Source of the DNA: Arctic95D-9 sp035967665
GTDB lineage: Bacteria; Verrucomicrobiota; Verrucomicrobiia; Verrucomicrobiales; DEV007
NCBI GenBank assembly: GCA_035967665.1
Contig: JAYWLB010000029.1
Coordinates: 45,249-109,248 of the forward strand
Direction: 5' to 3'
Length of the DNA stretch: 64,000 nucleotides
The position numbers and the translations under genes are program-made. A model generated the notes under the pieces. It saw only the letters and a program-made list of their open reading frames with translations. It was not told where the DNA came from and ran no database searches. Below are positions 53,394 to 61,969 of the stretch, piece after piece (position 1 is the first letter of the stretch; every line of letters starts with the position of its first letter).

Positions 53394-56201
53394 ATGGCAT
53401 CGGACTTTCCAGAAGATAGCGCTCGAAAACAGGCAGCGGAGACGTTGGCGGCAATCAAAGCCGCCTCTGGCGAGAAGCGCACCAAGCTCACGATCTACCG
53501 GGAACTCCTCAAAACAGAACGGAAATCGATCCGCACCGCCCACGACGAAGGAGCCTCCGGCTTTGAAATAGCAAGCCGCCGGGCAGCACTCATGGACACC
53601 CTCCTCGAAGATATCTTCGAGCAGTTCCTCACCGAATCCGGAGCGGTCGAAGCCACCGGACAGGAATACCCCGTTACAATCATGGCGAGCGGTGGATACG
53701 GTCGCGGACATCTCAACCCCGGGAGCGATATCGACCTGCAGTTCCTCGTTCCGGGTTCGACCCGCAGCCTCGACCCATCCGTAACCGAACTCGTAAATCA
53801 AATTTCGCTGCTGCTGTTTGACCTCGGGCTCGATGTCAGCTATCCGATCCGCTCAGTCAAGGAGGCCTGCCAGTTTGCGAACAAAGATCACCAGACGAAA
53901 ACAACGCTACTCGATGCCCGCTTCATTGCCGGCGACAAAGAACTTTTCGACACCTTTGAGGAGGCGTTCTTTGAATCCTGCATCCGCGGTCACGAAAAAA
54001 GCTATCTCGCCGAGCGAAGCCGCGATATTCGCACAAGACACAATAAATACGGCAATACCATCCACCTCCAGGAGCCCAACGTAAAAGAAGGCTGTGGAGG
54101 GCTTCGGGATCACCACAATCTCATCTGGGTGCTCTGGGTCCTTCGCAAGTCGCGCGACCTTTCCGCGCTCGTCAAAGAAGGCAACCTCACCGAAATTGCC
54201 TACAACGAGATCGAAGAGGCGATCGAATTTCTCCTCCGCGTCAGAAACGAACTGCACTACAGCCAGAAAGGCAGTCCCAGCGATATTCTCACCCTCCGCC
54301 TTCAGGGAATCGTCGCAACGAAACTCAAATTTCCCGGCAAAAACATCCTGCGACGAAGCGAAGCCTTCATGCGGGAATACTATCGCCTCACCCGAAGCCT
54401 CTACCATCACAGCACCTCGCTGATGCAGCGCTTCGAGCTGGAGGTTGTCAAAGATGACACCGCCCGCATCCCCATCCTCGGCTTTCTCGCCCGCAAAAAT
54501 CAGGGCGAAGAATCTTTCGATGGCTTCCACACCAAGGCAGGTCTCATTTACCCGGATTCCGATGATGTGTTTAAAGAAGATCCCAAGCGGATGATGCGGA
54601 TCTTCCTTCACGCGCAACGCCGCTCACAGCGCACCAGCCCCGAACTGAGATTGCTCATCAAACTCAACTGGGGACTCGTCGACGCCAAGTTTCGCAACAA
54701 CAAAGCCGTTCGGGAAATCTGGGAGGAAATCCTCCAGCACCGCGGTCAGGTCGCCTACACCCTCCGCCGGATGCACCGGAACGGAATCCTCGGGCGCTAC
54801 CTGCCCGAATTCGGCCAGCTCACCGACCTCGTGCAACACGAGTTCTTTCACCGCTACTCCGCGGATGAACACACTCTGCGCTGCATCGATGTGCTCGACA
54901 ATCTCGTACACACCGAAGACCCGAAACTGCAGCGCTTTAAGAAAATCTTTCACGAACTCGAAGACCCCGTCGCCATCTACGTTGCCCTGATCATGCACGA
55001 CACCGGTCGCGCCGAGAACGTGCGCCACCACGAAGATGCCAGCGCGATCCTCGCTGCCAAAGTGTGCCAGCGCCTTCGCTACACCGGTGATCGACTTCGC
55101 CTGATCATGTTCCTCGTCGATCATCACCTCACCTTCTGGAAAACCTCCACGACCAAGGACATCACCGATCTCGACACCATCACCGAGTTCGCCGACACAG
55201 TGAGAAATAAACGCTGGATGGAAGCGCTCTATCTTTTCACCTACGTCGATTCAAACGGCACCAACGACGAAGCCTGGAACGACTGGAAAGCCTCTCTAAT
55301 GAAACAGCTCTTCCGCCGGACGAGCCACTATCTCGAAGACAAAAAGAAATACCGTCAGGAATTCACCCGTCCCGTCACCGAAACCAGAGAAAAGGTTATC
55401 AAAAAGCTTCGCGGAGGCTACATCGAGGAAGTCGACGCCCACTTTGCGGCTATGCCGAACCGCTACCTTCGACACCGCGGTTCCACCAGCATCGCCAGAC
55501 ACATCAGGCTCTTTAACCGCTTCTTCAAAACCCTGAGCAAAGACGGCATCGAAAGCCTTGTCCCCGTGATCGGGTGGGAGGCCCGCCGCGACGAAGGCTA
55601 CAGCCTCATCGAAGTGGCCGGCTGGAACCGCCGCCTTCTTCTCGCCAAAATTGCAGGCGCCTTCGCCGCGAGAAAACTCAATATTCTCTCCGCCGACTTA
55701 TTCTCCAGATCCGACGACCTCGTTCTCAATATTTTCAGAGTCTGCACCCAGACTTACAATCCCGTGACATCTGAAAGAGAAGTCCAGCGCATCGAGAAGC
55801 TGATTCACACCGCCTTCACTCAGGTCGAAGACGACAATGTCGAAGTCGAAGGGCTTATCAAAAAGCAGGAAGCTCCGACGTTTCTTCAGGAAGAGGCACC
55901 AAACTACAGCATCCCGCAGCGGGTCTATATTTCCAACAAAGACCACGCCATCGCGACGGTCATGGAGATCCAGGCTGAGGACCGTATCGGATTGCTCTAC
56001 GATATTTTCACCACTCTCGGGGAGCTCGACGCGAGCGTCATCAATGCCCGCATCAGCACACAGGCAGGAGCGGCGATTGACCGCTTCTTCCTCGTCGATG
56101 AAACCACCGAAGTCAAAATCACCGACGCGAAGCGACTGGCCGAAATCGAATCAAAAATCTCCGGCATTCTGGGTCAACAGGTGACTCCGGACGAGGAATA
56201 A
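53394..56201 (+). CDS. glnD: [Protein-PII] uridylyltransferase/uridylyl-removing enzyme GlnD
   Basis: A 935-residue enzyme with the full architecture. The nucleotidyltransferase site is GGYGRGHLNPGSDIDLQFL (about residue 100), then the GlnD helical block with NVKEGCGGLRDHHNLIWV. The HD domain shows HRYSADEHTLRCIDVL and HDTGRAENVRHHEDAS (about 535), and the two C-terminal ACT domains begin near 720 (LIEVAGWNRRLLLAKIAGAF) and 855 (MEIQAEDRIGLLYDIFTTLG). It senses glutamine and modifies PII. No glnB or amtB is next to it in this window. Confidence 0.95.
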   Translation: MASDFPEDSARKQAAETLAAIKAASGEKRTKLTIYRELLKTERKSIRTAHDEGASGFEIASRRAALMDTLLEDIFEQFLTESGAVEATGQEYPVTIMASGGYGRGHLNPGSDIDLQFLVPGSTRSLDPSVTELVNQISLLLFDLGLDVSYPIRSVKEACQFANKDHQTKTTLLDARFIAGDKELFDTFEEAFFESCIRGHEKSYLAERSRDIRTRHNKYGNTIHLQEPNVKEGCGGLRDHHNLIWVLWVLRKSRDLSALVKEGNLTEIAYNEIEEAIEFLLRVRNELHYSQKGSPSDILTLRLQGIVATKLKFPGKNILRRSEAFMREYYRLTRSLYHHSTSLMQRFELEVVKDDTARIPILGFLARKNQGEESFDGFHTKAGLIYPDSDDVFKEDPKRMMRIFLHAQRRSQRTSPELRLLIKLNWGLVDAKFRNNKAVREIWEEILQHRGQVAYTLRRMHRNGILGRYLPEFGQLTDLVQHEFFHRYSADEHTLRCIDVLDNLVHTEDPKLQRFKKIFHELEDPVAIYVALIMHDTGRAENVRHHEDASAILAAKVCQRLRYTGDRLRLIMFLVDHHLTFWKTSTTKDITDLDTITEFADTVRNKRWMEALYLFTYVDSNGTNDEAWNDWKASLMKQLFRRTSHYLEDKKKYRQEFTRPVTETREKVIKKLRGGYIEEVDAHFAAMPNRYLRHRGSTSIARHIRLFNRFFKTLSKDGIESLVPVIGWEARRDEGYSLIEVAGWNRRLLLAKIAGAFAARKLNILSADLFSRSDDLVLNIFRVCTQTYNPVTSEREVQRIEKLIHTAFTQVEDDNVEVEGLIKKQEAPTFLQEEAPNYSIPQRVYISNKDHAIATVMEIQAEDRIGLLYDIFTTLGELDASVINARISTQAGAAIDRFFLVDETTEVKITDAKRLAEIESKISGILGQQVTPDEE

Positions 56202-56278
56202 AGACAGGGCCTTTTCACCGCCCCCGGACAAAAGACCGATTGGCACAGAGCAGACCGGCTCTGAATCGAGTCGCGAAA

Positions 56279-56302
56279 GGCCTATACCCGGGCCTATACC
56301 CG
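56279..56302. repeat. 12-bp tandem duplication at the MYG1 stop codon
   Basis: GGCCTATACCCG occurs twice head-to-tail, followed by a third partial GGCCTT. The MYG1 stop codon at 56294-56296 falls inside it. Each unit carries a CTA, so duplication adds a spare in-frame stop. Confidence 0.7.
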
Positions 56303-57145
56303 GGCCTTCGTGATGAGCGCTTTGAGACGCTCCAGATCAGTCGCCGAACTCTTCGCGACAAAGCCGCGCGCGTGCGCGAAATGCACATCCGGCTCACCGT
56401 CGATTCTTGTGAAATCGAGCATTTCACAGTCTTCGTGTCGCGAGAGACCGTAGCCCGCCCCACGCCGGTCAGGATAAATAAGGCCGTGAACCTTTTCGCC
56501 CTGCGCATCAATGTAACGGGCCAAACCGGAGGACGGATCATCCGGCATCGGATCGGTGCGCGGCATGTAGAGCACGCGAAGCGCCTCGTCACCTTCGCCA
56601 ACCTCAAAGAATTCCGCATACTGAGCCACGTAATCGATCCGCTCACGAAGTGTCCGCAGATACATCATGAGATCTTCACCGACCATGTTCATCACCTCCC
56701 AGACCGGATCCCCCGGGTGCAGCTCTCTTTTGTGCGCGAAACGACGCAGCATCGTAATATCAATCGGAGAATTCAGACGGTTGATAATCCCCCGCTCCAC
56801 ACCGAGCCACTGAGCCGTCTCAAAGGGCCCCCGCGTGTCGAACCACTCAGCCGGCTCGAGCCACTCGCAAAAACTACGGGCATCCTCGTAGAGCCCCAGA
56901 TCCTTCAACACCAGTGAAAGCGCGCAAATAGGCTCGTGATCACGGGGGAACTGATGGTGGTCAAAATTGGATCTCTCCGAAACATATTCACCCCCCACAT
57001 CAACCACCACGATTTCGGGATCGTCGAGATCAGACTGCTCCGGCTCACGACGCTGCACATGAATATTGTAACGGGCGATCAATAGGCAACAGGCCAGAAA
57101 ATCGTCTTTATGCGCACTTCCGGGGTGAGTCAGGATAAACTTCAT
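56294..57145 (-). CDS. MYG1 family protein (DHH-like nuclease family)
   Basis: A 283-residue protein. THPGSAHKDDFLACCLL at the start, VVDVGGEYVSERSNFDHHQFP and the DHH-like metal residues match the MYG1/UPF0160 family, in which characterised members are 3'-5' RNA exonucleases of mitochondria and nucleus. It is shorter than eukaryotic MYG1 (about 370). The region after residue 150 is less clear. Convergent with glnD. Confidence 0.75.
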   Translation of the reverse strand: MKFILTHPGSAHKDDFLACCLLIARYNIHVQRREPEQSDLDDPEIVVVDVGGEYVSERSNFDHHQFPRDHEPICALSLVLKDLGLYEDARSFCEWLEPAEWFDTRGPFETAQWLGVERGIINRLNSPIDITMLRRFAHKRELHPGDPVWEVMNMVGEDLMMYLRTLRERIDYVAQYAEFFEVGEGDEALRVLYMPRTDPMPDDPSSGLARYIDAQGEKVHGLIYPDRRGAGYGLSRHEDCEMLDFTRIDGEPDVHFAHARGFVAKSSATDLERLKALITKARV

Positions 57146-57351
57146 ATGGGCTTGGGGAGAGAAAAGCCCTCGCTGCGAAATCTTAATCCGCTCGAAAACC
57201 TCCTCCGCTCGACATACGCGTGAAAATGACCGCCTGCAATTTATGAGAAAGGATTTTTCGTTTTCAAAGGCGGCTGATGTTCGGTGCAGCGGAGAATCCC
57301 CCCGATGAGGGATCGACCGCCGGTCTTTCGCCGCGAAGTCTGCGCCCCCCC

Positions 57352-57642
57352 CTAATCCTCTCGTTCCGCGGCCCCCTCAAGGATCGACAACCGGCGGGCG
57401 ACCTCCGCGATCGCCGCCTCATCGCCTTCGATCTGCCACTCCATCCAGTTATCCCATTCAAATCTCAGCCTCAACGATTCAAAAACGAGATCGTAGCTGT
57501 CGAAATCGATCCCTTTATCAAACATCAACGCGCTGTATTCAGACTTCACCTTCCATCCGCATTTCAGCAAATCCGCCAGGACCTCATTCCCCCACTCCGT
57601 TTTAAGATCCTTGATTTGATGTTTGGCATCAGAATTCTTCAT
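57352..57642 (-). CDS. Hypothetical small protein
   Basis: A 96-residue ORF; I take the ATG at 57642 over the GTG at 57657. It is charged, with WGNEVLADLLKCGWKVKSEY and a Trp-rich stretch (RLRFEWDNWMEWQIEGDE), predicted alpha/beta, with no signal or membrane segment. No family recognised. Codon use looks normal for the region. It stands between the MYG1 gene and the secreted protein below, on the same strand as both. Confidence 0.55.
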   Translation of the reverse strand: MKNSDAKHQIKDLKTEWGNEVLADLLKCGWKVKSEYSALMFDKGIDFDSYDLVFESLRLRFEWDNWMEWQIEGDEAAIAEVARRLSILEGAAERED

Positions 57643-57961
57643 CAGGTAAAAATGCACAGGGGCGGGAGGGACAGGCCCTGAGAAGGCCCCGACTCAGTCA
57701 GCGTAACGATCCAACCACCTCTCAAAACTCAAAGACAATCTGATTCCCGCCGGGAAAACCGACGTAGCAGTGGTAGCCGCGCGCACTCAAAGAGCAAAAG
57801 GATCAAAGCCATCAAGAACGTATTCGATCAAAAGGAAATGACCATCAGAGTTCATGTATCACCGGTGTTCGAGTAGCGCAACAAGCTTGCAAATTCGTAA
57901 AGACTTTCCCTTTTCAATTCGAAGCGGTAAGGGCTTTTTTACCTAGTCTTGTCCGGTGGCG
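57643..57961. other. 319-bp gene-free stretch
   Basis: No ORF on either strand is supported. I see no attC-like repeat and no terminator with a T-run. It holds short imperfect inverted pairs only, such as CCCGCCGGGA around 57747. Confidence 0.4.
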
Positions 57962-58507
57962 CTATTCAGGCGTCATCGATTGCTTGTTCTCTCTTTCCTT
58001 TGATGAATACAGGTAACCTTGTCGGCTACTAGTCGCTTCAAAATATTGCTTTAATTTGGAAGCCTTGAACGAAATTTCCACGATTCCGTCCCCAATAGAA
58101 ACCCACTGAAAGCTACCTGTAGAATTTACCTCTCGTCGTTCCTTTATTCCCGTTCCGTCCGAATTGAATTTAAATGCCACTCGATCACCATCGCTCCAAG
58201 TGGGACCAATGAGGTGTCGAAGGGAATCATCGGAAGTAGCGGGAGCTTCGGGTATTCTCAAGTCGCGAGTCCCCCCGTCCAGTGATTCAAGTTCACCTTT
58301 TACTTTCAGGGCCATTTCGAGGCGCCCTGCTTTTGTGTAAGTTTCCAGTAAACGTTCCAGTTCAGATTTGTAGGTTTCATCGATTGGCTTCAATGCACGC
58401 TCACGCGCCGCCAGCCATGAAGTCCTTAATCGTTCGAGCCGAGTGTCATCCTGCGAATACAGGTGGGTAGTAAAGATGAAAATCAGAATGAAAGATATCG
58501 TTTTCAT
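57962..58507 (-). CDS. Secreted protein with helical N-terminal and lipocalin-like C-terminal part; function unknown
   Basis: A 181-residue protein with signal peptide MKTISFILIFIFTTHLYS. Residues about 22-75 form a charged helix (AARERALKPIDETYKSELER, EMALKVKGELESL) of a type often seen at the start of secreted PVC proteins. Residues about 95-170 look like a small beta-barrel (WSDGDRVAFKFNSDGTG, GSFQWVSIGDGIVEISF), resembling domains of unknown function that measure a matrix-like ligand. No catalytic motif is evident. Confidence 0.65.
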   Translation of the reverse strand: MKTISFILIFIFTTHLYSQDDTRLERLRTSWLAARERALKPIDETYKSELERLLETYTKAGRLEMALKVKGELESLDGGTRDLRIPEAPATSDDSLRHLIGPTWSDGDRVAFKFNSDGTGIKERREVNSTGSFQWVSIGDGIVEISFKASKLKQYFEATSSRQGYLYSSKERENKQSMTPE

Positions 58508-59126
58508 TGTTGCTGTACAAAATTGATTTTTTTAAGCCGAGACAATATGACTGGACGTCCAGGTCCCGCCTTCCTTGTCAATTAAACCAGATGGTGTGTT
58601 CCGAGATTATAATCGTGGGCTATTCCGCTTTTGACGACGAAACCTATCCAATAGATTAAAACATCAAACAATCAACAAGCGAACCAAAACAGACCACGCG
58701 ATGAATATATAACTACATAATGGACTCAACGTCTATAGAAACTATATCACTGCTACCACTGCCAAAACCGCCCCTCCCAATTCTACGTAAAACGGGGTGA
58801 CTCCAACCTGTCTGTTGAACGCGAACTTCTCAGAATTTGAAGTTTCGGGATCAGGCGAAAATGGCACAGGCTCAAGGGCACTTTTCAATATTTTGGTGAA
58901 ACGAGGAGCGGCCTGAAGGGTCGCAAGCGAAGATCCGTGCCCCTTTCAATGTCGCTCAGTAATTGAAGTGCCCTGAAGTCTCACCTTCTTTTGGGAGGAG
59001 AGGCAGATTTCGGGGAGATGGCGCATCGCTCCGGAGATGCTTTCCGTTTCTGAAAATGCAACTCGGTTCCACTGTCGAGAAATGTCGCCTGCCCCCGTGA
59101 TAGACGTAACGCGAACTCCTTTTGTC
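58508..59126. other. 619-bp region without an intact gene
   Basis: AT-rich up to about 58760, more mixed after. It contains a start-less open frame described separately (58742-58945) and the adjacent minus-strand frame 58946-59128 that ends in TGA just before it; both look like decayed coding sequence. No attC-type repeat was found here, so it probably marks the end of the cassette array. Confidence 0.5.
58742..58945 (-). pseudogene. Start-less coding remnant
   Basis: 67 sense codons follow a stop codon at 58946-58948 and run to TAG at 58742, with no ATG. The translation looks protein-like (FSPDPETSNSEKFAFNRQ) and ends in a hydrophobic helix (VELGGAVLAVVAVI), as in a C-terminal tail anchor. 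The same frame is open upstream of the stop, so one nonsense change could have broken a longer gene. No family recognised. Confidence 0.35.
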
Positions 59127-59151
59127 ACCTGTTAATCCGGGCTTAACAGGT
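59127..59151. terminator. 9-bp perfect hairpin after the ACP-like gene
   Basis: ACCTGTTAA and TTAACAGGT flank a 7-nt loop, ending 2 bp beyond the stop of the ACP-like gene (59153). On the minus strand no T-run follows. It stands where an attC would be expected for the last cassette and might replace one. Confidence 0.5.
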
Positions 59152-59152
59152 A

Positions 59153-59539
59153 TTATCTCTTGTCGTTTCGCTGCGCCAAGACCCGTGAGATGTAGGCTGT
59201 CACATCCGAAACCTTCACCATCTTCCCGGCCGCTTCATCGGCGATCATTAGGTCAAACTCCTCTTCTAGAGCCATCACTATCTCTACGGCATCCAATGAG
59301 TCAGCTCCAAGATCCTCAATAAAGCGGCTGTCGGGTGTAATCTTTGGAGTATTTGCACCGAGGATCTCTCCCACAACTTTCTCTACGGATTCATGAACTG
59401 AACCATTCTTCGAGGTTACGACCTCCCTCGCAGGGGTAAACGTGGCGGTATCATCGTTTTGCTCACAAGCAGGAGTAGCAAGTGCCAGCGACGCTGCGGC
59501 CCCCATCGCGGTTAGCCTTGATCGTGATTTTGAATGCAT
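59153..59539 (-). CDS. Acyl carrier protein domain with an export signal
   Basis: A 128-residue protein. Residues about 50-125 are a full ACP: VEKVVGEILGANTPKITPDS, then FIEDLGADSLDAVEIVMALE with the Ser for 4'-phosphopantetheine, then a normal helix III/IV. Ordinary ACPs are about 78 residues. Here residues 1-25 (MHSKSRSRLTAMGAAASLA) form a typical signal peptide with possible cleavage at ALATPA or a weak lipobox before Cys25. No internal start codon near the ACP domain allows a shorter cytosolic form. The gene begins 10 bp past an attC site, as a cassette gene would. Function unknown. Confidence 0.8.
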   Translation of the reverse strand: MHSKSRSRLTAMGAAASLALATPACEQNDDTATFTPAREVVTSKNGSVHESVEKVVGEILGANTPKITPDSRFIEDLGADSLDAVEIVMALEEEFDLMIADEAAGKMVKVSDVTAYISRVLAQRNDKR

Positions 59540-59548
59540 CTGATTTTT

Positions 59549-59673
59549 TGAGAACGTTCAAGGCAGCTCAGCCCAAACCGGGGGCGCTGCCTCGGAAGAA
59601 AGGTAAGGATTCGAGCCTGACAAGTCAATCAACTCGCGGCGGGATGGGGCTTACGATCGCCGGCTCGTTGCGC
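59549..59673 (-). repeat. attC site 4 (125 bp)
   Basis: Read on the minus strand: GCGCAAC core box, 5-nt spacer GAGCC, left arm GGCGATC, long imperfect hairpin with AAGCCC/GGGCT, right arm AGCTGCC, 6-nt spacer TTGAAC, and closing box GTTCTCA. GGCGATC against AGCTGCC leaves one unpaired G on the left arm, as in integron attC sites. The loop shares TTGATTGACTTG and GAATCCTTACC with attC 1. Confidence 0.75.
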
Positions 59674-59703
59674 CCGTTTCGGATGCCGCCACCTACAGCT
59701 GAG

Positions 59704-59970
59704 TCAGCTACTCTCGGATGGCTCGGCCGGTAGATTCTCAAGATTCTTCTTATAGCGCTCTAAATTGAACTCAGTGCGGTTTGTCATGATGTCCCAAATC
59801 TCAACACAAACGGCAGTCCCGATGTGCCTCTTCGCATCTTCTTCCGAGAACCCATCGGAAATCAGACGGTCAAAGGTTTGCTTCGTCTCGGGCGGATCAT
59901 TGTCACGAAGCTGGTTGTCGACCACTTCCAGAAAAGCATTTTTCAGATTATCGCTAGCTTCTTCTTCCAT
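59704..59970 (-). CDS. Conserved hypothetical cassette protein, 88 residues
   Basis: Start at ATG 59970; a TTG at 59988 would overlap the upstream stop. Charged helical protein with FLEVVDNQLRDNDPPETKQT, LISDGFSEEDAKRHIGTAV and EIWDIMTNRTEFNLERYKKN, a pattern I recall from a widespread small bacterial domain of unknown function found with varied lengths; I cannot name it safely. It ends 31 bp before the attC 4 core. It may be translationally coupled to the membrane protein upstream, forming a two-gene cassette. Confidence 0.7.
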   Translation of the reverse strand: MEEEASDNLKNAFLEVVDNQLRDNDPPETKQTFDRLISDGFSEEDAKRHIGTAVCVEIWDIMTNRTEFNLERYKKNLENLPAEPSESS

Positions 59971-59984
59971 CCGTTTCTGGCACG

Positions 59985-60359
59985 TCAAGAGATGGCGGGC
60001 GGAGCCTTACCATCCTTGTTTTGTTCGGCATTGTTGGATCCTTCGGTTGAGCTGTCAAGATTTAGGATTCGGATCAAAGCATCAATTCTTGAATTCACTC
60101 CCCATACATGAAATTTTATAAAGATCAGAACCAGAAGTCCAAAGAATGGAAGAAGGGAATCCATGTCATCATTCCAGAACCATAGGCACGAACCAACGAT
60201 CACGAGCAAGGTGGGAGCAAGCCTATAACCGCGATAGCTTTTAGCTTGCTCGAGCATTGCCCGTCGTGAACGGGCGTCATCGAGAGCCAAACGTGCTATC
60301 ACCTCTTGCTGCTCCGGAGAAAGCTTCGCGACCTGTTCTTTTGTGAGAATATCGATCAT
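59985..60359 (-). CDS. Small cassette membrane protein, function unknown
   Basis: The ATG at 60359 gives 124 residues; the open frame extends to 60467 but that part is intron-derived. The N-terminus (MIDILTKEQVAKLSPEQQEV) is a charged helix, followed by two hydrophobic segments (LAPTLLVIVGSCLWFW and LLPFFGLLVLIFIKFHVWGV) and a polar tail with EQNKDGK. Its stop abuts the next gene. The group II intron remnant ends 20 bp upstream. Confidence 0.65.
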   Translation of the reverse strand: MIDILTKEQVAKLSPEQQEVIARLALDDARSRRAMLEQAKSYRGYRLAPTLLVIVGSCLWFWNDDMDSLLPFFGLLVLIFIKFHVWGVNSRIDALIRILNLDSSTEGSNNAEQNKDGKAPPAIS

Positions 60360-60378
60360 GTCTCTGAATTCTTTGCCG

Positions 60379-60450
60379 ATTGAGATAGAGACGCCCTTTA
60401 CCGGGCGCCCCCTCGCAGATCCCTGCGTTCGGGTTTCCCGCACAGGGCTC
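60379..60450 (-). ncRNA. Group II intron 3' remnant: domains V and VI
   Basis: On the minus strand, 60417-60450 is exactly 34 nt and matches the group II domain V consensus: GAGCCCTG … GGGAAACCC … CAGGGATC, with the catalytic AGC triad near the 5' end and the GAAA tetraloop; the third base pair is a G·A mismatch. A domain VI-like stem follows (GCGCCC/GGGCG with a bulged-A-like TCTATCTC arm) up to about 60379. No reverse transcriptase reading frame lies upstream, so this is a truncated intron. Confidence 0.7.
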
Positions 60451-60575
60451 CTCAGAGAGACGCGCACATGGACGTCGATTCAAATACAGCGTATCAAATC
60501 GGCATCCCAATGCAAGCAGGTAGCTTGACACGGTTCTCAGGAGCATTCTTTTCCCGCCGTGAGTGCGCTGCTTGC

Positions 60576-60659
60576 AAAACGGTAAGGGACAGGTGAACTA
60601 TGAAAAAACGGTAAGGGACAGGTGAACTATGGAAAACGGTAAGGGACAGGTGAACTATG
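60576..60659 (+). repeat. Three tandem 27-bp direct repeats
   Basis: Units at 60576-60602, 60605-60631 and 60633-60659 are identical (AAAACGGTAAGGGACAGGTG then AACTATG). Spacers are 2 and 1 bp, so the period is 28-29. The last unit pairs as GTGAACTA/TAGTTCAC with 60665-60672 around a 7-nt loop. The inner GGGACAGGTG is inverted at 62023-62032 on the far side of the transposase. Confidence 0.85.
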
Positions 60660-60937
60660 GGTAGTAGTTCACAACCTGCGCTTGGTTTTTAGCTGCACGT
60701 ATAAATTGCAATTCGGAGAGGAGGCAAAAAGCGTAATTGGCTCCTACTTACCGAATTTTGCCCAGCTTTTTCCACGTTTACTCACGCGAATTTGCATGCG
60801 CCGACTCCGCAGGCATACTGCCCCCCCTTTTTGCTTTCGAGCTACCCTTCGTCGCCCCTCTGCCAATGGGCTCAAAAAACGCAACGATCATTAACTGAGC
60901 CCCCATAGAACGGGAACTCAAGCCTTTCGCCCCCTCC

Positions 60938-61969
60938 CTATGAGATTAACTCGTCTCTCAAATCCCGGATCACGGTCAAGCCTTCCCAATCCGCATTCCG
61001 CATTTCGCGTGCGCCGGTTTCGCGGGTTTTCCCGAATTTCGAGCGATTGCGCTCAAACACCTCATCCACAAACTGCGCACTTCCCAAAACCGCCCCGTCC
61101 GTGAAATAGCGAACCCGACACCGCAGGGCATCTTTCAAAGTCAGCTTTCCGCCGCGCTTTTGCTCGACCTCCACCTCTTCCCGCGAAAAGCCCTGCCGCC
61201 CCGGCTTCGCTCCTGACTCGACAATCGCTCGAACTTCACCTTCGTGATACAACCACAAACGATACAGCGTCGCCGTTTCCTCCCAGCGTTCCTCAAACTG
61301 TCCCCCGCTGACCGTATCGGACTCGGCGAGAATCCTCCCGAGCCCGCGACGTGCCCAGCGATTCCCACCCACCGCTGAAGAATACCCGCACCAGCGGTAG
61401 TCCTCGACCTTCGAGACCATCCCTGCACGCACCGGATTGAGGTCAATGTAGGCCGCCATCGTCATGAGCGCTTTCCCCCGCCCCTCTACGAGCACGCTTT
61501 TATAGCGGTCCTCCCACAAGGTTCCGCGACGTCCGTTCCGCCGGTTATACCACTGACTGAAGCGTTGCTTGAGCTCTTTCATGAAACACGCCAAATCCCC
61601 CATCCGCTTGCGATAGCGATCCAGGATTTGGGTCTCCCATTCCTGATTCTTTGCAGCCCTTGCCCGTTCCAGCTCCTCGCGCAGCGTTCTCGCCACCGTG
61701 CTGTCATGAAGCCGCGCAACCCGCTCGATAATTGACGCCTCGCTCCAGCCCGCTCGTGTTTCCTCATCCGGCTCCTCGATCAACAAATGGAAATGATTGC
61801 TCATGACGCAATACGTCACGACCCGCATTCCATGAAAAGCCTCCAACCGCCGCATCAAAGCGACAAAATGCTCTCTTTCTTCATCTCCGAGGATAAATCT
61901 ACCGTCGACGACTCTCGAAAGACAATGGTAGTAACTTTTCCCCTCTCCCCGAATGCGCGGCTGTCTCAT
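60938..61969 (-). CDS. REP-associated tyrosine transposase (RAYT/Y1_Tnp, IS200-like fold)
   Basis: I take ATG 61969 (a GTG at 61984 is possible), giving 343 residues. SYYHCLSRVVDGRFILGDEER and VVTYCVMSNHFHLLIEEP carry the HUH motif (NHFHLL), and FSQWYNRRNGRRGTLW the Tyr region. The protein continues with MAAYIDLNPVRAGMV, typical of the large RAYT group. RAYTs act on single-stranded hairpin ends of REP sequences rather than moving as classic IS. The nearby inverted GGGACAGGTG pair and direct repeats are candidate substrates. Confidence 0.85.
   Translation of the reverse strand: MRQPRIRGEGKSYYHCLSRVVDGRFILGDEEREHFVALMRRLEAFHGMRVVTYCVMSNHFHLLIEEPDEETRAGWSEASIIERVARLHDSTVARTLREELERARAAKNQEWETQILDRYRKRMGDLACFMKELKQRFSQWYNRRNGRRGTLWEDRYKSVLVEGRGKALMTMAAYIDLNPVRAGMVSKVEDYRWCGYSSAVGGNRWARRGLGRILAESDTVSGGQFEERWEETATLYRLWLYHEGEVRAIVESGAKPGRQGFSREEVEVEQKRGGKLTLKDALRCRVRYFTDGAVLGSAQFVDEVFERNRSKFGKTRETGAREMRNADWEGLTVIRDLRDELIS

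Noticed and set aside
57352..58507. Further integron cassettes
   Set aside because: The two genes here are on the same strand as the array, but no attC-type inverted repeat lies beside either of them.
58946..59128. 60-codon minus-strand open frame
   Set aside because: No Shine-Dalgarno, no family, and it ends right before the start-less frame; best read as decayed sequence.
60277..60546. 89-codon open frame covering the intron domain V
   Set aside because: It lies across the conserved RNA structure and has no protein features; such frames are common over group II intron ends.
60576..60659. Three direct repeats as a CRISPR-like array
   Set aside because: The spacers are 1-2 bp, so there is no room for spacers; these are tandem repeats.
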